DNA from: Allochromatium vinosum DSM 180
GTDB lineage: Bacteria > Pseudomonadota > Gammaproteobacteria > Chromatiales > Chromatiaceae
Assembly: GCF_000025485.1 (NCBI RefSeq)
Contig: NC_013851.1
Coordinates: forward strand, 487,001 to 551,000
Direction of reading: 5' to 3'
DNA: 64,000 nt
Part shown: one piece after another, positions 52,401 to 58,430 of the stretch
Numbering within the stretch: the stretch's first letter is position 1
Layout of the letters: every line of letters begins with the position of its first letter
Translations under genes and position numbers: made by a program
Notes under the pieces: generated by a model
What the model saw: only the letters and a program-made list of their open reading frames with translations
What the model was told of the DNA's origin: nothing
The model's database searches: none

Positions 52401-52703
52401 TCCGATCCGGCCGTCCATGCGCGTGGACCGGAGCGGGTCGAGGAACTGCGCGCGGTGCTGCTCGCCCATCGCGACACAGCGCGCGAGACCAGTGTGCCGA
52501 TCCGGTTGATCTACCGTCGTCCCGGTGCAGTCGGCGAGCTGATGCTGGGAAGCGCCTGGCGCGTTCGGCCGGCCGATGCCCTGCTCAAGCAGTTGCGCCA
52601 GTTGTTGGGAGCCGAGAGTGTCCGCGTCTCTTACGAGCGCCCGGTCCAACAGGCGGCCATGTCTGAGTTACAGTCGCCGCCGCGATTGCGGGTGGTGTCC
52701 TGA
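46494..52703 (+). CDS. dnaE: DNA polymerase III alpha subunit containing two inteins
   Basis: 2069 residues as translated; removing two inteins of 433 and 440 residues leaves 1196, close to the usual length of about 1160. PHP domain at the N-terminus ([16 protein letters not shown]). The catalytic aspartates lie in MPDFDIDFC; the third is in the palm before the first intein. The fingers region [24 protein letters not shown] is followed by intein 1. [15 protein letters not shown] to SGYGFNK is the short middle extein, and [21 protein letters not shown] resumes after intein 2. The OB and C-terminal regions are complete. It is the replicative polymerase, so both inteins must splice for the cell to replicate. 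Confidence 0.97.
   Translation: [2069 protein letters not shown]
48612..49910 (+). other. Intein 1 in DnaE (433 aa, with LAGLIDADG endonuclease)
   Basis: DnaE residues 707-1139. It starts with Cys (CLAGSTEV), has the block-B pattern TATHLFY, ends FIAHN, and is followed by Cys+1 (CMGKKK), so splicing residues are complete. The two LAGLIDADG-type blocks are [10 protein letters not shown] and [14 protein letters not shown], both with the acidic residue. A helix-turn-helix-like stretch follows ([12 protein letters not shown]). A+T content rises toward the 3' end. Confidence 0.95.
50055..51374 (+). other. Intein 2 in DnaE (440 aa, with LAGLIDADG-type endonuclease)
   Basis: DnaE residues 1188-1627. 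It starts with Cys (CIVGETLV), has block B TGNHPLL, ends IIVHN, and is followed by Ser+1 (SHSAAY). The endonuclease blocks are LGWVLSEGN (Glu in place of Asp) and [14 protein letters not shown]. A helix-turn-helix-like stretch ([12 protein letters not shown]) precedes a C-terminus similar to that of intein 1. It is inserted in the conserved YGFNK/SHSAAY site. Confidence 0.95.
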
Positions 52704-52746
52704 TACCTCGCTTTTCGAGTGCACGGAAAGCAGAGCATTCAATCGA

Positions 52747-53291
52747 TCAAAGCAAGACATCCAAGGGGCTGCGCACTCCCTGGTTGCCACGGTTGAGGAC
52801 ATGGGTATAAATCATCGTGGTCGACACATCCGCGTGTCCCAGTAGCTCCTGCACGGGTTTCTCCAAACGCGACGGTAGCGGCACCACGGGCAGCCGCTTC
52901 GGTCGCTTGGCGCGAGCGAAATCCCCAAGCGCTTCCAATGAGTGTCCAGGCACCTGTTTGTACAGAAACACCAGGGCATTCAACGCTTGGTTCTGGGTAC
53001 TGGCCGAAACCTGACCACGCACGGCCAGGTCTTCGAGAGCATTCCAGAGGCGGTCCGCGCCGAAGCCCGCCAGAACTCCCAATCCACCTCCGCCGCCGGC
53101 ACCTTCGCGGTCTCCAGCAGATTCTGTATAGCTTTGATGGTCTGCACAAACTGCCAGTCCGCTATTCCGTCTAATCGACCCACTTGCTCCAGATAACCGT
53201 CCATGTCTTCGCGGGTGTGTTGCTTCAGATGCTTGTTCGGAAAAGCTGCCAGGATACGCTTCCGCTCGGCGCACCTGTCATCGAAGCGCAT
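52747..53291 (-). pseudogene. Decayed integron integrase (intI pseudogene)
   Basis: Two minus-strand frames give pieces of one integron-type tyrosine recombinase. The first (from 53291) reads like the N-terminal extension of environmental IntI ([39 protein letters not shown]). After a frame change near 53040 the second reads [32 protein letters not shown], then jumps to LPSRLEKPV and again to [19 protein letters not shown] and RSPLDVL. The middle of the catalytic domain, with both catalytic Arg, Lys and HxxR, is missing; only the LGH and the Tyr remain. At 545 bp it is about half the normal gene. It points away from the cassettes, as intI does. Confidence 0.85.
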
Positions 53292-53485
53292 TCTCTTTGA
53301 CGCCAGACTGACGAGTTCTGACGATGAACTGGTTCTAAAAACGCTCCTTGGCGGCGTTTTCTGTTGTTTGATGTTCTTGCATGTGCTATGAATTAAATTC
53401 GCAGGCAGGACGTGTGGGTTTTGCCTGGCGTCGCTTGGACAGTTTGGTCTAACTTTGAAGGCAGCGAACAGTGAGTGAGACTACG
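53292..53485. other. Region between intI pseudogene and first attC (probable old attI)
   Basis: No gene is seen. A hairpin AAAACGC (53338-53344) / GCGTTTT (53354-53360) followed by T-rich sequence may be a terminator. In an intact integron this interval would hold the intI promoter, the cassette promoter and attI. I cannot point to a clear attI core, and the cassette that ended in attC B has lost its left edge. Confidence 0.45.
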
Positions 53486-53578
53486 TGCTAACAATGCCAT
53501 AAACTCGGACGGCAAAAAGCTGCGCCGCTCGTTTCTCGCTCTGCAGTTTCTTGTCTCCGGTTATAGCTGTCGTTGGGC
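53486..53578 (+). repeat. attC site B
   Basis: Left arm TGCTAAC (53486-53492), right core GTTGGGC (53572-53578). GCCATAA pairs with TTATAGC, and CGGA with TCCG. 22 bp (53489-53510) are identical to attC A, with a shared CAAAAAGCT soon after. It marks the end of a lost cassette and the start of the next one. Confidence 0.83.
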
Positions 53579-53599
53579 GAGCAAGAAGGAGCACTTCGA

Positions 53600-54016
53600 A
53601 TGACAACTAACACTTGGCCTCGCGATCAATATGTGGGCCCTGGTGGTGGCATGTACGTTGGCCCTGGTGGGGGGATGTACGTCGGACCAGGTGGCGGAGC
53701 GTATGTTGGTCCCGGAGGAGGTATGTACGTCGGGCCTGGCGGTGGTATGTATGTTGGCCCTGGTGGTGGTCTTTATGTCGGGCCAGGTGGCGGCATGTAC
53801 ACCGGCCCCGGTGGTGGCCTCTACACCGGCCCCGGCGGTGGCTTGTATACCGGACCGGGGGGCGGTCTATACAACGGTCCTGGTGGCGGCATGTACACCG
53901 GCCCTTGTAGCGCGCCATATCAAAGCAACATTCCACCGTGGCCCGTTTTTATCGAAGAGCTTGAGAAGAACGGCATGCATGACATAGCAAAATTAATTAG
54001 GTCACATCTTCCGTAA
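53600..54016 (+). CDS. Glycine-rich octapeptide-repeat protein (Y-V/T-GPGGG), cassette-borne
   Basis: 138 residues from the ATG at 53600 with an AAGGAG ribosome site. Residues 10-97 are eleven tandem copies of an octapeptide ([MLAQ]Y[VTN]GPGGG), followed by a degenerate twelfth. The C-terminus (about 106-138, [27 protein letters not shown]) looks like a short amphipathic helical tail. No signal peptide. Gly-rich repeat proteins of this kind are known from integron cassettes; the repeat probably forms a regular turn/beta structure. Function unknown. Confidence 0.85.
   Translation: MTTNTWPRDQYVGPGGGMYVGPGGGMYVGPGGGAYVGPGGGMYVGPGGGMYVGPGGGLYVGPGGGMYTGPGGGLYTGPGGGLYTGPGGGLYNGPGGGMYTGPCSAPYQSNIPPWPVFIEELEKNGMHDIAKLIRSHLP
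53627..53890 (+). repeat. Eleven tandem 24-bp coding repeats
   Basis: Each unit encodes one octapeptide. Third positions vary between units (GGTGGTGGC, GGTGGGGGG, GGAGGAGGT), so the protein pattern is kept while the DNA drifts, which argues for selection on the peptide and not recent slippage. Confidence 0.9.
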
Positions 54017-54030
54017 TCCATGTGGTACAC

Positions 54031-54096
54031 GCCCACCAACCGCTTCCACTGGACGTCGGTGCTACCGGCCGCCGCCAGTGAAGCGGCGCGTTAAAT
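54031..54096 (+). repeat. attC site C
   Basis: Left arm GCCCACCAAC, right core GTTAAAT (54090-54096). CCGCTTCCACTGG pairs with CCAGTGAAGCGG, with one unpaired base as in attC hairpins. Core and hairpin are clear, while the left 7-mer is imperfect. Confidence 0.72.
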
Positions 54097-54740
54097 TTTT
54101 ATAAAATAGATACTATGGATATACAACTCAAAATAGCAGGGTCATCAGAAATAGATGAAGTTTTGAAGCTTCATTATAGATATCAGATTGATTCTATAGC
54201 GAAAGAAGACAAGTCAGATGGTTTTGTGACAACGTCATTCACCAAAGACCAGATGGTGGATTTGATCAATAAAGAAAACGGTCTTTTTATCGCTAAAAAA
54301 GGCGGGGCTGTTGTGGCTTATGTAATGGCTGCTTCATGGGAATTCTGGTCGGCATGGCCAATGTTTGCATTTATGATAAATGAATTGCCAAACCTTGAAT
54401 ACAAAGGCCAAATGTTGAGCGTTGAGAACTCGTATCAATACGGCCCGATATGCATTGACAAAAGTGTTCGAGGAACTGGCGTTCTTGAGGCGATTTTTGA
54501 GTTTGCAAAAAACAAGATGTCAGAGCGATACCCTATTCTGGTCACTTTTGTTAATAAAGCCAACGAAAGATCATATCAAGCGCACAAAAGAAAGCTCGGC
54601 CTTGATGTTATTCATCAATTTGAATTCAATTCAAATAGCTATTATGAAATGGCTTGCAAGACCAATGAAGCTTGAGTGGGACCGCTAACCGCTGCGAATT
54701 TAGTTCCCTCGCCACGCTCGGCGGCTCCTTCGTTTCGGCG
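54091..54740 (+). mobile_element. Integron cassette 2 (GNAT acetyltransferase)
   Basis: 650 bp from TTAAAT of site C to the G of GTTAGCA in site D, with one A+T-rich plus-strand gene. The left core does not complement the site D left arm well, so this boundary is less certain than for the cassette at 27475. Confidence 0.6.
54115..54675 (+). CDS. GNAT family N-acetyltransferase, cassette-borne
   Basis: 186 residues, A+T-rich codons unlike the neighbours. The acetyl-CoA region is YGPICIDKSVRGTGVLEAIFEFA, in which R-G-T-G-V is the pyrophosphate loop. FIAKKGGAVVAYVMAAS is the preceding strand and LVTFVNKANERSYQAHKRKLGLDVI the following motif with the family's N-x-x-S-x-x-x-H-x-x-x-G pattern. Substrate unknown; cassette GNATs include antibiotic-modifying enzymes, but nothing here points to one. 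Confidence 0.85.
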   Translation: MDIQLKIAGSSEIDEVLKLHYRYQIDSIAKEDKSDGFVTTSFTKDQMVDLINKENGLFIAKKGGAVVAYVMAASWEFWSAWPMFAFMINELPNLEYKGQMLSVENSYQYGPICIDKSVRGTGVLEAIFEFAKNKMSERYPILVTFVNKANERSYQAHKRKLGLDVIHQFEFNSNSYYEMACKTNEA

Positions 54741-54746
54741 TTAGCA
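54683..54746 (+). repeat. attC-like site D
   Basis: Left arm CGCTAAC (54683-54689) and right core GTTAGCA (54740-54746), mutually complementary over 6 bp, with partial pairing of GCGAA and TTCG inside. The right core departs from GTTRRRY at one position. It ends the recognisable array. Confidence 0.6.
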
Positions 54747-55027
54747 CCCGGACACCCCAACCCCGTAGCATAGGAGAGCTCAGTTGCGGCTCGTTACGTA
54801 TCAGGTCCGTTCGCAGCGCTCTTGGATTTTGGCGTCCTAATCGCGCCAACTGGCGCTGTTGCAAACTTGGTAGTTGATCCGGGGAACGAAGACTTTCTGG
54901 TCGGCGGCGAAATTCCCGGATGGACAGCTCTGACTTTACTTCTCTGAAGCCGGGGGCCACCACAGCCAGCGGCGAACATGCGGTTGCTGATTCTCTGCGA
55001 TGCCAGCGACTACCAACGCCTCAAGCA
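54747..55027. other. Stretch without an intact gene after the cassette array
   Basis: A plus-strand frame ending at TGA 54945-54947 reads like a real protein end (PTGAVANLVVDPGNEDF, GGEIPGWTALTLLL), but it has no start codon and a TAG lies upstream. It may be the tail of a cassette gene that was cut off. Nothing else is recognised. Confidence 0.4.
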
Positions 55028-55447
55028 TCAGTCATCCACCGGTCGACGCCGCTGCTGCTTGCGCCGACTCTGCACCTGCTTGGTCTGGAGCCGCCGTTCG
55101 CGCGAGGCCCGGGTCGGCTTGGTGGCGATGCGCCGCTTGGGACGGTGGAGCGCCTGACGGATCAGACCCGCCAGCCGCTCGCGCGCATCCTCGCGATTGC
55201 GCTCGCGTTCGCGGAAACGATGGGCCTCGATGGTGATGACGCCGTCCTGGTCGGCGCGCCGTCCCGCCAGCTGCACCAGACGGCGGCGGACGTCCTCAGG
55301 CAAGGCCGATGAGCGGGCGGCATCGAAGCGCAGTTGCACGGCGCTCGCAACCTTGTTGACGTTCTGACCGCCGGGTCCGGGCGCGCGGATGAAGCGCTCG
55401 GACAACTCGGCATCTGGGATAAACACTGTGGGCGTGATCTGGAGCAT
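55028..55447 (-). CDS. arfB: Peptidyl-tRNA hydrolase ArfB (alternative ribosome rescue)
   Basis: 139 residues from the ATG at 55447. The catalytic loop is GPGGQNVNK (GGQ motif), and a basic C-terminal tail (RERRLQTKQVQSRRKQQRRR) enters the mRNA channel of stalled ribosomes. Length matches E. coli ArfB (140). It releases peptides from ribosomes stalled without a stop codon. Confidence 0.95.
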   Translation of the reverse strand: MLQITPTVFIPDAELSERFIRAPGPGGQNVNKVASAVQLRFDAARSSALPEDVRRRLVQLAGRRADQDGVITIEAHRFRERERNREDARERLAGLIRQALHRPKRRIATKPTRASRERRLQTKQVQSRRKQQRRRPVDD

Positions 55448-55596
55448 GATGTGGATTGTGACAGGCACAGACGAAGCGCGACAGGGTGTGGTGAGTCGGC
55501 GGTTATACTTTTCTGCCAAATCAAACAGGGATGAGTCCGCCAGCGCCTATGACGACGGGGATCCCGGCCTTTCATGACAAGCAGCGGAGGTACCTG

Positions 55597-56193
55597 ATGT
55601 TCGGTGCTCTGACATCCGAAAACCTGTTCCACGATGGTGTGGCCATGATGGCGTTTCGGCATTCGACGTTTGAAACCATTACAACCTCGATGGTCGTCCG
55701 GATCTTGGCTGTAGGCTGGCTTGGCTTGAGCCTGCCGGTCCAGGCCGACGACTGGGGCGCCCGACTGTCGGATGGCTCCGGCGTCGAGGTCGATGCCTCC
55801 ACCCATCGCGCCTGGCGCTTGGAGGACGGCCGACGCACCCCACTTTGGGATGGTGTGCATCGCCTGGAAGACGGCTCGGTCGTCATCGTGCGCGACGGCG
55901 TGGCGGTGCCGAATCCCGCGATGCTGGAGACCTGGAGCGAAGCGCCGCCGCGCCAACCACGCGAAGCAGGGCGTGAGTCCGATGTCTGTCGCGAACTGGT
56001 CCGGCGTGTCTGCGGCGAAGGCGAGGGCGATAACGCGGCCTGTGCCGGCGGCGAGCCGTGCCGGCTGGCGCGCGACCTGCTGAAGATGTCCGCTGAATCG
56101 CTGCCCCTGGAGGCTGAGATCCAGGCCGAGTCATCCGTCGGCACCCAGTGTCGCGAGGCTATGACCAACCCCTTCTTCGCGCCCTGCCGCTGA
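55597..56193 (+). CDS. Secreted hypothetical protein
   Basis: 198 residues from the ATG at 55597, chosen for its strong GCGGAGG ribosome site; an ATG at 55690 would give a normal-length signal peptide (VVRILAVGWLGLSLPVQA). The mature part has a beta-rich segment (GVEVDASTHRAWRLEDGRRTPLWDGVHRLEDGSVVIV) and a C-terminal helical part with six Cys (CRELVRRVCGEG, CAGGEPC, TQCREA, PCR), suggesting disulfides. No family recognised. Confidence 0.7.
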   Translation: MFGALTSENLFHDGVAMMAFRHSTFETITTSMVVRILAVGWLGLSLPVQADDWGARLSDGSGVEVDASTHRAWRLEDGRRTPLWDGVHRLEDGSVVIVRDGVAVPNPAMLETWSEAPPRQPREAGRESDVCRELVRRVCGEGEGDNAACAGGEPCRLARDLLKMSAESLPLEAEIQAESSVGTQCREAMTNPFFAPCR

Positions 56194-56238
56194 GGCGTCC
56201 AACCCTCGAAACGCGCTATTCATATTCGGAATCGATTC

Positions 56239-56793
56239 ATGGCATTACGCATCAAGAGTCACTGGAAGGACGACGCGCGCGCGCGCTCGCTGCCCGAGAT
56301 CGCCAGCGCCCTGGCCTACATCGCCTGGCGCATCGCACTCGACAAGGCCATCAATCTGCACTGCGAGCGCTTCGTCTATCGCGACGACGCCCAGCGTCTG
56401 GCCGTGATCCAGGAATATCTGGTGTTCCTGGTCCAGATCGCCGACCGTCTGGCACACGCCGAACTGGATGAGGCCGAGCGGCGCACCCTCATCGTCGAGT
56501 TCGCCAAGAAGCTCTTCGGCCATGTCCAGGACAACAGCCAGGATCTGCTCGGTCCGGGCGACTACGGCGGCCCCTTCATCGCACTGCTCGACACCCGCTC
56601 CGGCGAGTACGCCGAGTTCCAGTTCGCCGGAGATGGCCCCAGTTACGCCTTTCTGCGCCATCTCGGCCATGAGATCCAGTGCGTCATGGGCGAGTCGGAG
56701 GCGAACCGCTGGGTGATCGATCAGGTCATGGACAAGGACGGCTGGGACGCCTACAAGCACTTCGCACGCGCCTATCACAACCTCTTCGAGTGA
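56239..56793 (+). CDS. Conserved hypothetical protein
   Basis: 184 residues, no signal peptide or membrane helix. Mostly helical, with LPEIASALAYIAWRIALDKAINLH at the start and GHEIQCVMGESEANRWVIDQVMDKDGWDAYKHF at the end. Proteobacterial in character, family name not known to me. It lies alone on the plus strand 45 bp after the secreted protein gene. Confidence 0.78.
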   Translation: MALRIKSHWKDDARARSLPEIASALAYIAWRIALDKAINLHCERFVYRDDAQRLAVIQEYLVFLVQIADRLAHAELDEAERRTLIVEFAKKLFGHVQDNSQDLLGPGDYGGPFIALLDTRSGEYAEFQFAGDGPSYAFLRHLGHEIQCVMGESEANRWVIDQVMDKDGWDAYKHFARAYHNLFE

Positions 56794-56986
56794 TTCGCTC
56801 TTGCATTTCGCGCGCTCGGACGCCATGATCCGCCTGCCGTCGCGCGTCTCATGCCGTGCCCCCCTTGCCTCCAGAGACACTTCAGCGACGTGTTCAATCG
56901 ACGAGGCGCTTGCCCTCAGAGTCAATCCGCTCGATCTCCGTCGTCGCGATCACACGCGCCCAGACCGGCGACCGAGTCCATGGAGA

Positions 56987-57361
56987 ATGTCACGTATGGT
57001 CCTAAAGATAGGCGGCGATATGCTGGCGCTGGACGCCGCTATCCGTCGTCAGATCGAAACGGAAGCCCGCAAACTCACGGATCGCTTCCCCGGCGAGCCG
57101 ATCGAGGCCCAGGTCAATGTCCAGGAAGAGTTCGACCAGTTGCACGGTCATCGCGTGCGCTGCGAGCTGAGCGCCAAGCTCGGTGCCGGTCGTCAGGTGG
57201 TGGTGCGCGAGGCGCGTAAGGTGGCCTCCGAAGCCATCAGCGAGGTCTTCACCGCCGCCCGCCGCAATGTGCGCCGTCTGCGCTGTCAGAGTGTCCTTGC
57301 GCTCGCGCCGGCCCCCAAGACGGTCGTCGCGCGTACCGGCGCCCAAATCGCGACCCGTTGA
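56987..57361 (+). CDS. HPF/RaiA-like ribosome-associated protein
   Basis: 124 residues from the ATG at 56987; the frame is open further upstream. The beta-alpha-beta layout of the sigma-54 modulation/HPF family is visible: VLKIGGDMLALDAAIRRQIETEARKL, EAQVNVQEEFDQLHGHRVRCELSAKLG, then VVREARKVASEAISEVFTAARRNVRRLR. Such proteins bind the ribosome A/P site in stationary phase. Similarity is moderate, so the call is a family placement. Confidence 0.7.
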   Translation: MSRMVLKIGGDMLALDAAIRRQIETEARKLTDRFPGEPIEAQVNVQEEFDQLHGHRVRCELSAKLGAGRQVVVREARKVASEAISEVFTAARRNVRRLRCQSVLALAPAPKTVVARTGAQIATR

Positions 57362-57482
57362 CGCCCACCTTGAGCGCGAGGTCTCCGCACCCATCTAGTT
57401 GGCATTCGGCCATGAGCGGTCGGGCGCGTGTCCATCCATTCGAAGCCGACACGGATTGGATTCAAACAGAGGAGAGCCTCCA

Positions 57483-58412
57483 ATGAAGGTTGCGATCATC
57501 GGCGGGACCGGCTTTGTCGGTCTGTATATCACCCGTCATCTGCTGGCGGCCGGCCATGTGCCGCGACTGCTGGTGCGTCCGGGCAGCGAGTCCAAGGTCG
57601 AGCGCCCCGAGTCGTGCGAGATCGTCCACGGCGACGTGAGCGATCCGTCCTCACTCGTGGAGTGCGTGCGCGGCTGTGATGCGGTCATCTATCTGATCGG
57701 CATCCTGCGCGAGTTTCCCGCTCAGGGCATCACCTTCGAGGCGCTCCAGTATCAGGGTGTGGTCGACACCATCGCCGCCGCGCAGGAGAACTGTGTCGGG
57801 CGCTTCGTTCTGATGAGCGCCAACGGCATCCGTCCCGACGGCACCGCCTATCAGCGCACCAAGTACCGCGCCGAGCAGGCGCTCAAGGACTCGGGACTGC
57901 GCTGGACGATCTTCCGTCCGTCGGTGATCTTCGGCGATGCCGAGGGGCGGATGGAGTTCTGTTCGCAGCTCAAGAAAGACATCATCAACAGTCCGCTGCC
58001 GGCGCCGTTGTTCCATGCCGGTCTGCTGCCGACCAAGGCCGGACTCTTCGAGCTGGCTCCGGTCAGCATCGAGGACGTCGCCGATGCCTTCGTGCTGGCG
58101 CTCAGCGAGTCGCGTACCGAGTCCCAGACCTATTCACTGTGCGGTCCCGAGCGGCTGAGCTGGAAGGCGATCCTCAGCACGATCGCCGCCGCTTCAGGGC
58201 GCACCAAGCTGATGGTTCCGGCCCCGGCACTGGCGATCAAGGCGGCCGCCGGTCTGTTCGACCGCTTCCCCTGGTTCCCCATCTCGCGCGATCAGATCCG
58301 GATGCTGATGGAAGGCAATGTCTGCACCGAGAACGACGGCTTCGCGCGTCTCGGGTTGACGCCGACCCATTTCGGCGTCGACCAGCTCGGCTATCTGGCA
58401 CGCGGCGACTGA
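57483..58412 (+). CDS. NAD(P)-binding NDUFA9-like epimerase/reductase family protein
   Basis: 309 residues from the ATG at 57483 with a GAGGAG-like site. Rossmann motif VAIIGGTGFVGLYI at the N-terminus. FVLMSANGIRPDGTAYQRTKYRAE carries the atypical-SDR active-site region, and WTIFRPSVIFG follows. Resembles the complex I subunit NDUFA9 family and related bacterial proteins that may bind quinones or lipids. Substrate unknown. Confidence 0.88.
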   Translation: MKVAIIGGTGFVGLYITRHLLAAGHVPRLLVRPGSESKVERPESCEIVHGDVSDPSSLVECVRGCDAVIYLIGILREFPAQGITFEALQYQGVVDTIAAAQENCVGRFVLMSANGIRPDGTAYQRTKYRAEQALKDSGLRWTIFRPSVIFGDAEGRMEFCSQLKKDIINSPLPAPLFHAGLLPTKAGLFELAPVSIEDVADAFVLALSESRTESQTYSLCGPERLSWKAILSTIAAASGRTKLMVPAPALAIKAAAGLFDRFPWFPISRDQIRMLMEGNVCTENDGFARLGLTPTHFGVDQLGYLARGD

Positions 58413-58430
58413 AAGCCGTGGGCCGCCGGG

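Larger units (their letters stand above)
53573..54090 (+). mobile_element. Integron cassette 1 (GPGGG-repeat protein)
   Basis: 518 bp from the TTGGGC of site B to the G of the GTTAAAT core in site C. It holds a single plus-strand gene close to its left edge and an attC at its right, the standard cassette layout. Its own left core (GTTGGGC) finds a partial complement (GCCCA) in the left arm of site C. Confidence 0.75.

Noticed and set aside
53627-53890. Possible CRISPR array because of regular 24-bp repeats
   Set aside because: The units are contiguous with no spacers and encode an octapeptide in frame.
54700-54963. 87-codon minus-strand frame after the cassettes
   Set aside because: Arg-rich, overlaps attC D, no ribosome site, no similarity seen; judged a chance frame.
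54920-55312. 130-codon plus-strand frame overlapping arfB
   Set aside because: arfB on the other strand has the GGQ motif and full length; this is its mirror.
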